64,000 bases of DNA, from NCBI RefSeq assembly GCF_035594035.1, contig NZ_CP141588.1, positions 186,001 to 250,000 on the forward strand, written 5' to 3'. The position numbers were made by a program, and so were the translations under genes. Shown here one piece after another: positions 26,175-40,520 of this stretch; position 1 is the first letter of the stretch, and every line of letters starts with the position of its first letter. Source of the DNA: Sphingomonas sp. LY54 (lineage in GTDB: Bacteria > Pseudomonadota > Alphaproteobacteria > Sphingomonadales > Sphingomonadaceae). Under the pieces are notes generated by a model. That model did no database searches, had not been told where the DNA came from, and was given only the letters and a program-made list of their open reading frames with translations.

Positions 26175-27617
26175 ATGCACAGGCTGTTGCTTGCGGCGCT
26201 GCCGCTCCTCGTCGCTCTACCTGCGGAAGCCCGCGCCGATCCGGTCACCCCGGACCAGTTGCGCCGCCATATCGAAGTGCTCGCCAGCGATACGTTCGAA
26301 GGGCGCCAGCCGGGCACGGCGGGCGAATCCAAGACGCTGGTCTATATCGCGACCCAGTTGCGGGCGCTCGGACTGGAGCCGGCGACCGGCAACGGCGACT
26401 GGTACCAGCCGGTGCCTCTGGTCGAGCGGGCGCCCTTCGCCCACCGGGCGCTCTGGAACGCCGCCGGCGTCCCTGTCGCGCTGGACCAGGAGGATCTGGT
26501 TCTTGTCGGGAGTGGTCCGCAGGAAGCCTTGCTCGATGCGCCGGTTCATTTCGTCGGGCATGGCCTCGCCAGCCAGACCGCCGGGATCGACCTGCGCGGC
26601 GGAATCGCCCTGCTGCTCCAGGCCCAGCCGCTCAGCGCCCAGGCGCCGAACTACGGGGAGCGCGCCAGAGCGCTGGTCGAGGCTGGGGCGGCGGCGGTGA
26701 TCGCCGTCTATGCGGACGATGTGCCCTGGTCCGCCGTCACCGATCAATTTGCGCACGGCGGCACCAGGCTGCAGAGCGAGACGGTACCGCGCATTGCCGG
26801 CGCGATGCCGGCGGCGGCAGCGCAGCGGCTCGTCGAGACCGCGGGGCGCGCGTTCGATCCCGTCCGGGCGGAGCCCGCGGTGGCGCGCGCGTCGATCGAG
26901 GTCTCGTCGCGGGTGCGGGCCTATGAGTCCCACAATCTCGTGGCGCGGCTGGCCGGGTCCGGAAAGTCCCGCGAGAGCGTGTTGATCCTCGCCCATTGGG
27001 ACCATCTCGGCCTCTGCGGCCCCGCGGGCGCGGTCGACCGGATTTGCAATGGGGCGGTCGACAATGCCAGCGGGATCGCGATGCTGATCGAAGCTGCACG
27101 CGGCCTTGCGCGTGGCGACCGGCCCAAGCGCGACATTCTGTTCCTGGCGACGACGGCCGAGGAACTGGGTCTGCTCGGCGCTGCCCATTTCGCCGCCGAG
27201 CCGACCGTCCCGCTTGGATCGATCGTCGCGGCGATCAACCTCGACACCGTCGCCATCGCCCCCAAGGGCGAGCCGGTGGCGGTCATCGGCCGGGGCAATG
27301 CGCCGCTCGACGCCGCGATCGCCAAGAGCGTGGAAAATGCGGGCCGCCGCCACGACACGGACGGTGAGGCCGACATCATGGTTCGGCGCCAGGACGGATG
27401 GGCGCTCGCGAAGCAGGGGGTCCCTACGGTGATGGTCGGCGGCTCCTTTTCGGACATGGAGCGGCTTACGGCATTCCTGCGCGGACCCTATCATGCTCCT
27501 GACGACGATCTTGCCCGCGAGATTGTGCTGGATGGCGCCGCCGAAGACACCGATCTGTTGATCGGCCTGGCGCGCAGGCTGGCCGATCCCAAACGGTACA
27601 AACCCTCACAACGCTAG
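26175..27617 (+). CDS. Exported M28-family metallopeptidase
   Basis: A 480-residue protein with a signal peptide (MHRLLLAALPLLVALPAEARA), a prodomain-like start (LRRHIEVLASDTFEGRQPGT), an inserted PA-type domain (about residues 120-250) and the M28 catalytic domain. The zinc ligands lie in AHWDHLG, GAVDNASG, TTAEELGLLGA, NLDTV and GPYHAPDDD. This looks like an aminopeptidase acting on periplasmic or imported peptides. The start is the ATG opening the signal peptide; the Shine-Dalgarno is weak (AGCAGG). It stands alone between murU and guaB; in Caulobacter-type genomes I would expect addB here. Confidence 0.88.
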   Translation: MHRLLLAALPLLVALPAEARADPVTPDQLRRHIEVLASDTFEGRQPGTAGESKTLVYIATQLRALGLEPATGNGDWYQPVPLVERAPFAHRALWNAAGVPVALDQEDLVLVGSGPQEALLDAPVHFVGHGLASQTAGIDLRGGIALLLQAQPLSAQAPNYGERARALVEAGAAAVIAVYADDVPWSAVTDQFAHGGTRLQSETVPRIAGAMPAAAAQRLVETAGRAFDPVRAEPAVARASIEVSSRVRAYESHNLVARLAGSGKSRESVLILAHWDHLGLCGPAGAVDRICNGAVDNASGIAMLIEAARGLARGDRPKRDILFLATTAEELGLLGAAHFAAEPTVPLGSIVAAINLDTVAIAPKGEPVAVIGRGNAPLDAAIAKSVENAGRRHDTDGEADIMVRRQDGWALAKQGVPTVMVGGSFSDMERLTAFLRGPYHAPDDDLAREIVLDGAAEDTDLLIGLARRLADPKRYKPSQR

Positions 27618-27671
27618 CGCTTTGGCCGCTCGGCTCTTATGTAGCGGCACCGAATCCCGACCAAAGAGTAG

Positions 27672-30319
<2,648 letters not shown>

Positions 30320-30349
30320 ATTGCCGCTCGACAGATCATGGAGACTTTG

Positions 30350-30859
30350 ATGCGCCTCACGCCCATTGCCCTTTCGGTGGCCATCGCGCTGGCGACCATG
30401 GCGAGCGCGGGCCACAGCCAGCGCCCTGACGACCAGATCGACGCGCGCTCCGTGGCTTTGCTCCAGCAGGGCCAAGCGCAGACCGCTTCCGGCCAATATG
30501 ACGCCGCGATCGACTCGCTGGAGAGCTCGCTCGCGGTCGACCCGCGCAACCGCGGCGCTTATGTCGCTCTCGCGCGGGTGGCGCAGGCGCAGAAGCTGCC
30601 GGGCAAGGCGATCAAGCTCTACGGCGAAGCGCTCGTGGTCGAGCCCAACGATGTCACCGCTCTCGCCGGTCAGGGCGAGGCCTTGATGCAGCGCGGCGCG
30701 GTCGAGCGCGCCAAGCGCAACCTCGAAAAGATAAAGACGGTCTGCAAGAACCCGTGCCCGCAAGCCACCACCCTCGCCGCCGTGATCGCGAAGGGTCCGC
30801 CGGCCGAGGCGATTGCCGCGCGCACGCAGGAAACGCCGCCGACGCCTGCGAAGAACTAA
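30350..30859 (+). CDS. Exported TPR-repeat protein
   Basis: A 169-residue protein with a signal peptide ([20 protein letters not shown]) and about three tetratricopeptide repeats: [20 protein letters not shown], then [20 protein letters not shown], then [20 protein letters not shown]. Two close cysteines ([10 protein letters not shown]) near the C-terminus may form a disulfide. TPRs mediate protein contacts; no specific partner is known. The ATG at 30350 has GGAGA with proper spacing; an ATG four codons earlier lacks one. It follows the methyltransferase by 30 bp and runs convergently into rsmA with a 4-bp overlap. Confidence 0.78.
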   Translation: MRLTPIALSVAIALATMASAGHSQRPDDQIDARSVALLQQGQAQTASGQYDAAIDSLESSLAVDPRNRGAYVALARVAQAQKLPGKAIKLYGEALVVEPNDVTALAGQGEALMQRGAVERAKRNLEKIKTVCKNPCPQATTLAAVIAKGPPAEAIAARTQETPPTPAKN

Positions 30860-31677
30860 GCGTCCATCGTCCGCGCGATCGCGACGAACTCGTCGACGGC
30901 GAGGGTCTCGGCGCGGCGCTGCGGATCGATGCCGAGCGCCTCCAGCGCCTCGAGCGCCCCGGGCAACCCCTTGAGGCTCTGGCGCAGCATCTTGCGGCGC
31001 TGGCCGAACGCGGCTCCAGTCACCTTCTCGATCGTCGCGGCGCGCACGCCTGCGGGCGCCTCGTGCGGGACGATGTGGACCACGGCCGACATGACCTTGG
31101 GCGGCGGCACGAAGGCCGAGCGGTGGACTTTCATCGCCAGCTTGGCCGTGCTGCGCCACTGCGCGAGCACCGCAAGGCGGCCGTAAGCCGATCCGCCGGG
31201 CTTCGCCGCGATCCGTTCGGCGACTTCCTGCTGGAACATGAGGGTGAGCGATCGCCAGAAAGGCGGCCATTCCTCGCCGCCGAGCCAGCGCACCAGCAAG
31301 GCCGTGCCGACATTGTAGGGGAGATTGGCGACGATATGGGCGCCGACGCCGACCGTGGCGGCTTCGGCGATGGCGAGCGCATCCCCCTCGATCACGTGCA
31401 ACCGGCCGTCCGACGCCTCGTTCAGTTCCGCCAGGGCAGGCAGGCAGCGGCGGTCGCGCTCGACGGCGGTGACCTCGGCCCCCGCGCCCAGCAGTGCGCG
31501 GGTCAGGCCGCCCGGGCCCGGCCCGACCTCGTAAACGCGCTCCCCCGCCAGATCGCCCGGGATGCGGGCAATGCGGTCGAGCAACTGCCCATCGAGCAGG
31601 AAATTCTGGCCGAGCGCCTTGGACGCGCTGAGGCCGTGGCGCGCAATTACCTCGCGCAGCGGGGGGAGGGGCTTCAC
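30856..31677 (-). CDS. rsmA: 16S rRNA dimethyladenosine transferase (KsgA)
   Basis: Dimethylates A1518 and A1519 of 16S rRNA late in 30S assembly. The 273-residue enzyme has the family GQNFLLDG (about residue 22), the SAM motif [16 protein letters not shown], the acidic VIEGDALAI and the target-adenine motif [11 protein letters not shown]. Length is typical. The ATG overlaps the pdxA stop by 4 bp, completing the order lptD-surA-pdxA-rsmA seen in E. coli and many Proteobacteria. Confidence 0.97.
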   Translation of the reverse strand: MKPLPPLREVIARHGLSASKALGQNFLLDGQLLDRIARIPGDLAGERVYEVGPGPGGLTRALLGAGAEVTAVERDRRCLPALAELNEASDGRLHVIEGDALAIAEAATVGVGAHIVANLPYNVGTALLVRWLGGEEWPPFWRSLTLMFQQEVAERIAAKPGGSAYGRLAVLAQWRSTAKLAMKVHRSAFVPPPKVMSAVVHIVPHEAPAGVRAATIEKVTGAAFGQRRKMLRQSLKGLPGALEALEALGIDPQRRAETLAVDEFVAIARTMDA

Positions 31678-32666
31678 GCCTGGCCGATGCGCTGGGCGGA
31701 AACGAAGGCGGTCTTGAGCGCAGCGATCATCGCCCCGGGCCGGGCTTGGTCGCGTCCTGCAATGCCGAAGGCGGTGCCGTGGTCGGGTGACGTCCGCACG
31801 ATCGGCAGGCCAAGCGTCATGTTGACGCCCTCGTCGAAATGGAGGGTCTTCAAAGGCACCAGGGCCTGATCGTGATACATGCAGAGCGCCACGTCGTAAT
31901 CGGCGCGAGCCCGGGCGTGAAACATCGTGTCGGCCGCAAGCGGGCCGATGACGTCGAAGCCTTCCTCGCGCAGCCGTTCGATCGCAGGGATGATCACGTC
32001 GATCTCCTCGCGGCCGAGCGCGCCGTCCTCGCCGGCATGGGGGTTGAGCCCCGCCACCGCGAGGCGCGGCTGCTCGATCCCGAACTGGCGCTGGAGCCCG
32101 CGCACCGTCGCGCGTCCCTTGGCGACGATGCGATCGATCGTGAGCGCCTCGGGCACGTCCCTATAGGGGATGTGCACGGTGACCGGGACGGTCTTGAGCG
32201 ACGGCCCGACCAGCATCATCGCGACGAGCTCGCTGGAGACGCCGCAGCGCTCGGCGACGAATTCGGTCTGCCCGGCATGGACGAAGCCAACCGCATAGAG
32301 CTGGGCTTTCGACACGGGACCCGTCACGAGCCCCGAGGCCGCGCCAGAGCGGGTCAAGCCGACGGCGAGCTCGAGCGCGTCGAGGGCGCTACGCGCACCT
32401 TCGAGTTCTGGTGAGCCCGGGCGGATGTCGCCCATGCCACCGCCGACTCGAATGACCGGCAGCGCCTCGCCAAAGCAGGCGTGCGCTTCTTCGGGACTGG
32501 CAATGGCTTCGACCCGACCGCTCCAGACGGCGCGGATCGCCTCGCAATCGCCGACCGCAAAGAAGGGCGGCACGCCGGCGGCGTGCCGCTGTTCCCACGA
32601 CTTGGCGATAATCTCAGGCCCGATCCCGGCCGGATCACCCAGCGCTACGGCGAGGGGCATCGGCAA
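31674..32666 (-). CDS. pdxA: 4-hydroxythreonine-4-phosphate dehydrogenase PdxA
   Basis: An NAD-dependent step of the DXP-dependent pyridoxal-5-phosphate pathway. The 330-residue protein starts [19 protein letters not shown], the family signature, and carries the three metal-binding histidines in [23 protein letters not shown] and [13 protein letters not shown]. Length is usual (about 330). It overlaps rsmA by 4 bp and is 12 bp downstream of surA, so all belong to one operon. Confidence 0.96.
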   Translation of the reverse strand: MPMPLAVALGDPAGIGPEIIAKSWEQRHAAGVPPFFAVGDCEAIRAVWSGRVEAIASPEEAHACFGEALPVIRVGGGMGDIRPGSPELEGARSALDALELAVGLTRSGAASGLVTGPVSKAQLYAVGFVHAGQTEFVAERCGVSSELVAMMLVGPSLKTVPVTVHIPYRDVPEALTIDRIVAKGRATVRGLQRQFGIEQPRLAVAGLNPHAGEDGALGREEIDVIIPAIERLREEGFDVIGPLAADTMFHARARADYDVALCMYHDQALVPLKTLHFDEGVNMTLGLPIVRTSPDHGTAFGIAGRDQARPGAMIAALKTAFVSAQRIGQA

Positions 32667-32678
32667 GGCGCTGTCTCC

Positions 32679-34025
32679 TCAGCGATAATCGACCACCGCA
32701 TCGCGGCGCAGGTCGCGGAGATAGCGCTGGGCGCGGCGGTTGACGCGCTGCTCGGAGAGCTGGGCGAAGACCTGATCGCGCGACGGGCCTGAGGACGTGT
32801 CGGGATCGTCACGGCCGCACAGGACGAGCACGCGCACGCCGTCTTCGACCGAACCGAACGGCGTGGTCGCCTGGCCGATGCTCAGCGCGAGCAGCATGTC
32901 CTGCAAAGGCTTGGGGAGATCGCGGACGCGAACCTGGTCGCTGGACACGACTTCGGCCCCGATCTTGGCGGCCGCTGCGTCGGCGCCGCCGCAACCGCCC
33001 ATCGTCCGGGCGGTCTGCGCGAGCCGCTCGACGAGCGGCGACGCGCTCTGCTGCGTCGAGCCCGCCGGGAAGCTGATCGACACCTGCTTGAGGCTGAGCG
33101 TCGCGTCGCGCGGATCGGCGGTCAGGATCTGGCGCGTATCCTGGACGGCGATGATCGAGAAGCCGCCGGGAACCGCGATCGGATTGCTGACCTGCCCGAC
33201 CGGAAGCACACGTGCGGCTTCGGCAAGCGATTCGGGCAATTGCTCGGCACGGACCCAGCCGAGGTCGCCGCCGACCGCAGCGGTCGAGGCTTCCGAGAAC
33301 TGGCGTGCATAAGCGAGGAACGATGCGCCGCCGCGGATCTGCTCGACGATCCGCATGGCGTTGGCCTGCGTCTCGGCCGCCGTTTCCGGGGTAGAGGACA
33401 GGAAGATTTCGCCGATGCGGAATTCCTGGGCGCCCTTGGACGCCTGCAGTCGCTCGATGATCTGCGTCACTTCCTCTTCGGCGACGTTGACGAACGGCTC
33501 GATCTGGCGGCGCTGGAGGCGCGTCCAGGCGATTTCGCCGTGGATCTGGCGCTTGATCGACCGGTCGGACGATCCATTGGCGCGCAGGAAGGTCTCGAAC
33601 TCCTTCGGCGAGCGCCGCAAATTCTGGGCATATTGCGTGTAATAAGCCTCGATCTCGCGCGGCTCGACCTTGATGTCGGCAGCCTCGGCGGCCTGGATCT
33701 GGAGCGTCTCGTCGACGAGGTTGCGCAGGACCTGCGCGCGCAGGCGCTGCATTTCCTCCGGCGGAATCTTGGTCCCGCCATTGGCGATGATGATCAGCGC
33801 GAGGCGGTGGTCGACGTCGGTGCCGGTGATGACCGAGCCGTTGACGATTGCGGTCGCCTTGCGGATCGACGGATCGTCATTGCCGAAGAATTGCGGATTG
33901 GTCGGAATATTGAGGGCCGTCGAGGGCGGGGGCGCATCGTCGCCAACCGTCTGCGCCACGGCCGCCGCGGCCGCAACAGACCCGGCAAGCATCAACGCCG
34001 CCCTACCGAAAGTGCCGAGCTTCAT
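32679..34025 (-). CDS. surA: SurA-like periplasmic peptidyl-prolyl isomerase
   Basis: A 448-residue chaperone/parvulin that escorts outer-membrane proteins. A signal peptide (MKLGTFGRAALMLAGSVAAA, AVAQ site) is followed by the SurA N-terminal domain (KATAIVNGSVITGTDVDHRL, NLVDETLQIQAAEAADIKVE) and a parvulin domain (GEIFLSSTPE, FSEASTAAVGGDLGWV, VPGGFSIIAV). A second isomerase-like region near the C-terminus is degenerate. Two ATGs are adjacent; the second (34025) has GGAGGA at 4 nt and the better spacing. It lies downstream of lptD, its best-known client, by about 55 bp. Confidence 0.9.
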   Translation of the reverse strand: MKLGTFGRAALMLAGSVAAAAAVAQTVGDDAPPPSTALNIPTNPQFFGNDDPSIRKATAIVNGSVITGTDVDHRLALIIIANGGTKIPPEEMQRLRAQVLRNLVDETLQIQAAEAADIKVEPREIEAYYTQYAQNLRRSPKEFETFLRANGSSDRSIKRQIHGEIAWTRLQRRQIEPFVNVAEEEVTQIIERLQASKGAQEFRIGEIFLSSTPETAAETQANAMRIVEQIRGGASFLAYARQFSEASTAAVGGDLGWVRAEQLPESLAEAARVLPVGQVSNPIAVPGGFSIIAVQDTRQILTADPRDATLSLKQVSISFPAGSTQQSASPLVERLAQTARTMGGCGGADAAAAKIGAEVVSSDQVRVRDLPKPLQDMLLALSIGQATTPFGSVEDGVRVLVLCGRDDPDTSSGPSRDQVFAQLSEQRVNRRAQRYLRDLRRDAVVDYR

Positions 34026-34080
34026 CATTCCTCCAATAAAAGCAGGCATCTCATATGCCGCAATTTGCATGAACCGCAGC

Positions 34081-36288
34081 TTAGCGGCCCAAATTCTTGA
34101 GCGCCACCCGGAACAGGAAGGTGTTCCCCCTCCGGAAGTCGCCGGTCGTGTCATAGTCGCGGCGCCACGTAACGCCGATCTCGATGCAGTCGTCGTCATA
34201 GGCGACGCCGAGCCTGTGGCGCACCGGCTCATAGCCGTCGGCGACCAGGAACGGATCCTCTTCCTTGTCGCTCAAGTCGACCACGGTCGATCCGAACACC
34301 GACCAGTAATCGGCGAACTTCACGCGCGCGCCGAACCTCAGTTCCTCGCGGTCGCGCAGATCCTCGATCGTCGGATCGATGTTGCGGTTGAGGCGCAGGT
34401 AGCTGATCGTCGCATAGGTCTCGCGGCCGCCGAACACCGTGTCGATCTCGTTGCGGCGGACGGCGAGGCTGTCCTTGTCGAGCCGGAACCGGTGGGTGAG
34501 GCTGAGCTTGCGGCCGACCTTGACCGTCGTGCGGCCGACGAAATCGGAGAAGCGGTCGGAGAGGCCGGTGCCGGCCGGGAGGATGATCGGCTTGTGGTCG
34601 AGCCGGTAGCTCTGGCCGATCGTGGTGCGCACCGCGATCCCGGGCAGGTCGAACGCCCAGTCGGCGCCGTAGGTGATGCGGGCGCCATCCTCCCACCGGT
34701 CGTAACCGGGGAAGCGGTTCAATGCGAAGAGATTGGAATCCTCGAGATCGACCGAGCGCGCATCCTCGTTGGGGATGCTGAGGTTCTTGGTCTCCGGCGA
34801 GAGCACCAGCTGGACCCGCGGCGTGAGGCGCTGGGTCCCACCCATGAAGGTGCCGACGAACGGCCAGCGGACGTCCGCCGCCAGCGCCGCAATGCCGCGC
34901 GCGTTCCAGCCTTCGTCGCCGCGATACATGATCGTCGAGGTGAGCTCGGTATCGCCGGTATGGTAGACGTCGCCGCGCACATAGGCAGTCAGCGTGAGTT
35001 CCTGCCCCATGCCGGTGATGCTGCGGCGGTCCCAGCGCGCGCTGGCGAAGGCGCGTTGCGTGTCCTGTCCCTCGGTGCGGAGGATGGCGAGGCTGTTTGC
35101 CTGCAGCTCGATCTTGCCGGCCCAGACCGGATCGTCGAAGCGGAACCGCGCATCGATCGCCGGCAGCGCGATCGGCTGCTGCCCGGCAATGTCGGTGGTG
35201 CGCAGGCCCTGGAACCCCCAGCCCGCGATCGAGATGTAGGAATCGTCGCTGATCCGCTCGGCATTGATGAAGCTGCGCAGGCGGTCGTCGCGCGAGATAT
35301 CGTAGCGGCGCAGGAACGTGCGGTCGGTCACGTAGCGGCCCGACGCGGTGATGCTCCATAAAGGATCGAGCTGGAACTTGCCATTGCCCTCGAGATAGGC
35401 GCGGATGCCGCGGCTGCTCTCGTCGCTGATCGAGTTGATGGGCACTCGCCGGCCTTCGGTGATGAAGCCCCCGACCTGGAACGCGCCGAGTTCGGTCAGT
35501 TGCCGGTAACGGCCCTCCAGCATCGGCAGCACGTCGGTAAAGACGTGCGGCGTCAGCGTGAGGTCCCTGTTGGGCGCGAGCTTGAAATAATAAGGAAGGC
35601 TGAGCTCGAGGCCGTTGCTGCGGCTGATCCGGATATCCGGCACCAACAGGCCGCTGCCGCCGCCCTCGCTGCCGTCGGGATGGGACAGGCCGGGCAAAGC
35701 GACGATCGGCACCCCGAACAGGTTGAGGCTCGCGCCTTCGTAGCGGATGCGATTCTTGACCGGGTCGTGCACGACCTTGACCGCATTGATCTGCCAGGTC
35801 GGGTTCTTGGGACAGCCGTCCTCGGTGACCACGGCGCAAGGGGAGTAAGCGGCGCGGTAGAGGGTGGTGATGCCCTCGCGGCGCTCGCCGCGGTCAGCAG
35901 CGAGGCGCCCGCCATCCTCGAGCACGACCAGCAGATTCGCGACGACGCCGTCGCGCAAAGTATCCGTCAGCATCACGCTGTCGCCATAAGCGGCGTCGCC
36001 CTGCGGGTTGACGATGCGGACGTTGCCCTCGGCGCGGACTTCGCCGCTCTGCCGGTTCCAGCTCACCTTGTCGGCGCGAAGCGCATTGCCTTCGGTCGTC
36101 ATGCGGACGTTGCCCGACGCAGTCACGATATCGCTATTGTTGTCGTAGGTCAGCGTGTCGGAGCTGAATGCGACCTCGCGTTCGTCGGCCGCCGCAGGGG
36201 CTGGCTGCGCGTCCTGCGCAAGCGCCACCGTGGGCGCGCACAGCAAAAGAGGGAGAGCCGTACGGCAGAGGAGAGTTAGTTTCTTCAC
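34081..36288 (-). CDS. lptD: LPS-assembly outer-membrane protein LptD
   Basis: LptD, with the lipoprotein LptE, inserts lipopolysaccharide into the outer leaflet. The 735-residue protein has a signal peptide (ending ALAQ), an N-terminal OstA/LptA-like jellyroll (FSSDTLTYDNNSDIVTASGN, DKVSWNRQSGEVRAEGNVRI) and a long beta-barrel ending in FLFRVALKNLGR. Cysteines occur at SPCAVVTEDGCP and DDDCIEIG, so at most one N-to-C disulfide of the E. coli type can form. The ATG follows GGAAATCGTGAAG. It is first in the lptD-surA-pdxA-rsmA operon, divergent from pepA. Confidence 0.94.
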   Translation of the reverse strand: MKKLTLLCRTALPLLLCAPTVALAQDAQPAPAAADEREVAFSSDTLTYDNNSDIVTASGNVRMTTEGNALRADKVSWNRQSGEVRAEGNVRIVNPQGDAAYGDSVMLTDTLRDGVVANLLVVLEDGGRLAADRGERREGITTLYRAAYSPCAVVTEDGCPKNPTWQINAVKVVHDPVKNRIRYEGASLNLFGVPIVALPGLSHPDGSEGGGSGLLVPDIRISRSNGLELSLPYYFKLAPNRDLTLTPHVFTDVLPMLEGRYRQLTELGAFQVGGFITEGRRVPINSISDESSRGIRAYLEGNGKFQLDPLWSITASGRYVTDRTFLRRYDISRDDRLRSFINAERISDDSYISIAGWGFQGLRTTDIAGQQPIALPAIDARFRFDDPVWAGKIELQANSLAILRTEGQDTQRAFASARWDRRSITGMGQELTLTAYVRGDVYHTGDTELTSTIMYRGDEGWNARGIAALAADVRWPFVGTFMGGTQRLTPRVQLVLSPETKNLSIPNEDARSVDLEDSNLFALNRFPGYDRWEDGARITYGADWAFDLPGIAVRTTIGQSYRLDHKPIILPAGTGLSDRFSDFVGRTTVKVGRKLSLTHRFRLDKDSLAVRRNEIDTVFGGRETYATISYLRLNRNIDPTIEDLRDREELRFGARVKFADYWSVFGSTVVDLSDKEEDPFLVADGYEPVRHRLGVAYDDDCIEIGVTWRRDYDTTGDFRRGNTFLFRVALKNLGR

Positions 36289-36469
36289 GATTTCCGCAAC
36301 ATTGGCCCCGTACGCGAAGCTGGGAGCCTATCGCACCACAAGTCGTTCCCTGCAATGGCGGAAGCGCGCCGGGGCCATGGCTTCGTGACTGCTACCCCTT
36401 TGCCAGCGGCGGTCCGTGCGCCTATCAGGGCGGCCATATGCTCGTTCGAGCCAGGAGGTTTCCAAGTCC

Positions 36470-37951
<1,482 letters not shown>

Positions 37952-37963
37952 GCGAACGGGCCC

Positions 37964-38401
37964 ATGCTCGTCGATTTCTATCATTTGGCCGCCTCGCCGC
38001 TGGAGAGGGTGCTGCCGCGCATCTGCGAACGGCTCCTCGACGGCGGGGAGCGGCTGCTGATCGTCGCCGACGCGGAGCGGCTCGACGCGCTCGACGCCTT
38101 GCTGTGGAGCTACGCCCGCGAATCCTTCCTGCCCCACGGACGCAGCGGCCAGACCGGCGCGGACGAGCAGCCGATTTTGATTTCCGCCACTCCAGGGGCA
38201 GCCAACGGCGCCGAGAATATCGCGCTTGCCGACGGGCAATGGCGCGACGAGGCGCTCGCCTTCAAGCGCGCCTTCTACTTTTTCGACCATGGCCATCTGG
38301 ACGCCGCCCGTGCCAGTTGGCGGGAGCTGAAGGACAGGCCCGAGGTCGAGCGCCGCTACTGGAAGCAGGACGAGGCCGGAAAGTGGGTGCAGGGACCGTA
38401 A
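37964..38401 (+). CDS. holC: DNA polymerase III chi subunit
   Basis: HolC links the clamp loader to single-strand-binding protein. The 145-residue protein starts VDFYHLAASPLERVLPRICE and carries LLIVADAERLDALDALLWSY and the FDHGHLDAARASWRELKD helix typical of alphaproteobacterial HolC. The pepA-holC order is widely conserved. It starts 12 bp after pepA, so both are probably one transcript. A C-terminal WKQDEAGKW segment matches the usual ending. Confidence 0.92.
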   Translation: MLVDFYHLAASPLERVLPRICERLLDGGERLLIVADAERLDALDALLWSYARESFLPHGRSGQTGADEQPILISATPGAANGAENIALADGQWRDEALAFKRAFYFFDHGHLDAARASWRELKDRPEVERRYWKQDEAGKWVQGP

Positions 38402-38487
38402 CGCCGCTGCCTGCCGCGCTTGCGGTTTGGCGCAGCCCCGCCTAGAGAGCGCGCCAATTCAACCCCATCATTGGAGCTTTTCCGGCC

Positions 38488-38910
38488 ATGGCGACCGAAC
38501 GCACTTTCTCGATCATCAAACCCGATGCCACCCGCCGCAACCTCACCGGTGCGGTCACCAAGATGCTCGAGGATGCCGGCCTGCGCGTCGTCGCCTCGAA
38601 GCGCATCCACATGACCAAGGAGCAGGCCGAGGGCTTCTACGCGGTTCACAAGGAGCGCCCCTTCTTCAACGATCTCGTCTCGTTCATGATCTCCGGCCCG
38701 GTCGTCGTCCAGGTTCTCGAAGGCGAGAACGCCGTCGCCAAGAACCGCGAAGTGATGGGCGCCACCAACCCGGAGAATGCCGACGAGGGCACGATCCGCA
38801 AGGTCCACGCCGAGTCGATCGAAGCCAATTCGGTTCACGGTTCGGACAGCGCCGAGAACGCCAAGATCGAGATCGATTACTTCTTCAAGCCGGAAGAGAT
38901 CGTCGGCTGA
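38488..38910 (+). CDS. ndk: Nucleoside diphosphate kinase
   Basis: Transfers the gamma-phosphate from NTP to NDP through a phosphohistidine. The 140-residue protein shows [13 protein letters not shown] at the start, [27 protein letters not shown] and the catalytic histidine in NSVHGSDS (H117, as in E. coli). Length is exact for the family. It ends base-to-base with a convergent gene. The Shine-Dalgarno is GGAGCTTTTCCGGCC before the ATG. Confidence 0.98.
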   Translation: MATERTFSIIKPDATRRNLTGAVTKMLEDAGLRVVASKRIHMTKEQAEGFYAVHKERPFFNDLVSFMISGPVVVQVLEGENAVAKNREVMGATNPENADEGTIRKVHAESIEANSVHGSDSAENAKIEIDYFFKPEEIVG

Positions 38911-39552
38911 TCAATCCTTCCCCGGTTTGGCCGGGGGAGACGGATTGCGCGATTTCCAGATCGCGTCGAGACGGGCCTGGGCGCTGGACGCCCGGGCCCG
39001 TTCTATTTGGGAAAGTCCGCGCAGAACGACGTCGCTGTCGAGCAGGCCGCGGTCGATCCGGTAGCCGACGTCGTAAAGCGCGACGTCCTCGTAGGTCGTG
39101 CCGTCGACCACGAACCGCGTGGCGATCGCGATCGGCAGGCGGAGGTCGCCGGACGTGGATGCGGGCGAACCGACCTTCCTCACCGCATCCTCGATCCATC
39201 CGGCCTCGATGCGCGGCTCGATCACGGCGTCGATCGGGCGCGCCTCGATCGCGGTCGGGAAGCGGATTGTCAGGCCCTGGATCACCTGGTCGCCGTCGGC
39301 GGGCGCCAATAGCAATTGCTTCCCGTCGCGGCTCGCCGTCGCCTTAAGGAGCACGGTCTGGGCGCGCGCGGCCTTGTCCTGCTTCTCCGCCTGGCGCTCG
39401 GCCTCGGCCGCGGTTCGCTCGCGATAGCTGTTCCAGAAGGTAAGGCCGGAAATCACCACCGCCACGACGGCCAGCACTTCGCCCAGGGTGATCCAGCGGC
39501 GCCGGATCGCGGCGGCTTCGGCAGCCTGTTGCGGGGTCTCCTTTTCGGACAT
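38911..39552 (-). CDS. Single-pass membrane protein of unknown function
   Basis: A 213-residue protein: a short N-terminal cytoplasmic part (MSEKETPQQAAEAAAIRRRW), one transmembrane helix (LGEVLAVVAVVISGLTFW), a charged coiled-coil-like stretch (RTAAEAERQAEKQDKAARAQ) and a soluble C-terminal domain with beta-rich segments (LLLAPADGDQVIQGLTIRFP, LPIAIATRFVVDGTTYEDVA). I do not recognise a family. The ATG has GGAGCAAGG upstream; the longer open frame overlaps purN and is unlikely. It sits between ndk and purN. Confidence 0.65.
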   Translation of the reverse strand: MSEKETPQQAAEAAAIRRRWITLGEVLAVVAVVISGLTFWNSYRERTAAEAERQAEKQDKAARAQTVLLKATASRDGKQLLLAPADGDQVIQGLTIRFPTAIEARPIDAVIEPRIEAGWIEDAVRKVGSPASTSGDLRLPIAIATRFVVDGTTYEDVALYDVGYRIDRGLLDSDVVLRGLSQIERARASSAQARLDAIWKSRNPSPPAKPGKD

Positions 39553-39581
39553 GCCTTGCTCCGCCTCCTGCGCCGGGTGGT

Positions 39582-40520
39582 TTAGATCAACTCCGCCAGC
39601 TTGCGCGGCGCGGCAAGCCGCCAGCTCTTCAGCAGCCACTGGTCGACATGGTCCCAGTCGGTCTCGCCCGTGTCCAGCCGCAAGCCGATCCAGCCGGAAG
39701 GCCCGAGATACGCCGGCCGGTAATAAAGGTCGGGTTCCGCCTCGATCAGCATCGCCTGCTCTTCCTCGCCGCTGGTCTTGACGAGGATCGCGGTGATGCC
39801 GTCGCCATGATGGTCGCGGGTGAAATAGCAGAACATCTTGCCGCCCGTGACGGTGAAGCTCGGCATGCCATGCGAGGTCTTTTCCTCGGCCGCGGGCAGA
39901 GCGAGGGCGAGGCTGCGCACCTTGTCGAGCAGCCCTTCGGGGCTGGTTTCGCGGGTGACGAGATCGGCGAGAATGCGCGGATACAGCTGGTGCTCGGCGA
40001 TCAGGACGCGCGCTGCGAGGCTGGCCGGCGTGTCGCCGTCGAGCACGGCCACTTCGGTGCGGCCCAGCACCGGGCCGTCATCCAGTTCGGCGGTGACGAG
40101 ATGGACCGAGCATCCCGCCACACGGTCTCCGGCGGCAATGGCGCGGGCATGGGTGTCGAGCCCCTTATAAGCGGGCAGGAGAGAAGGGTGGATGTTGATC
40201 ATCCGGCCTTCCCAGCGCGCAACGAATTCTTCCGACAGGATCCGCATATGCCCGGCGAGCGCGACATAGGTCACGCCCGCCTTGCGTAATTGTTCGTCGA
40301 GGATCGTGTCGTAATCGGCGCGCTTCATGCCCTTGTGGCTGAGCCCGAATGTCGCGACCCCTTCCGCCGCCGCGACCTTCAGGCCGGGCGCGTCGGGATC
40401 GTTGGCCGCGACCAATACGATCTCGTAAGGGCAGTCGGGCTGGCGGGCGGCGTAGAGAAGGGCGGCCATGTTCGAGCCGCGCCCTGAAATGAGGACCCCG
40501 ACCCGGGCCTTCTCAGCCAT
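39582..40520 (-). CDS. purN: PurN glycinamide ribonucleotide formyltransferase fused to a YjbR-like domain
   Basis: Residues 1-190 are PurN, which adds the formyl group from 10-formyl-THF to GAR in purine synthesis. GRGSNM (13-18) binds phosphate, and [14 protein letters not shown] holds N109 and H111, with D147 in ELDDGP. PurN normally ends near here, but the frame continues to residue 312 with [20 protein letters not shown] and [10 protein letters not shown] followed by the WRLAAPRKL helix. That is the pattern of the MmcQ/YjbR (CyaY-like) family. So this is a two-domain fusion. The ATG overlaps purM by 8 bp. The PurN half is firm; the YjbR call rests on pattern. Confidence 0.9.
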   Translation of the reverse strand: MAEKARVGVLISGRGSNMAALLYAARQPDCPYEIVLVAANDPDAPGLKVAAAEGVATFGLSHKGMKRADYDTILDEQLRKAGVTYVALAGHMRILSEEFVARWEGRMINIHPSLLPAYKGLDTHARAIAAGDRVAGCSVHLVTAELDDGPVLGRTEVAVLDGDTPASLAARVLIAEHQLYPRILADLVTRETSPEGLLDKVRSLALALPAAEEKTSHGMPSFTVTGGKMFCYFTRDHHGDGITAILVKTSGEEEQAMLIEAEPDLYYRPAYLGPSGWIGLRLDTGETDWDHVDQWLLKSWRLAAPRKLAELI

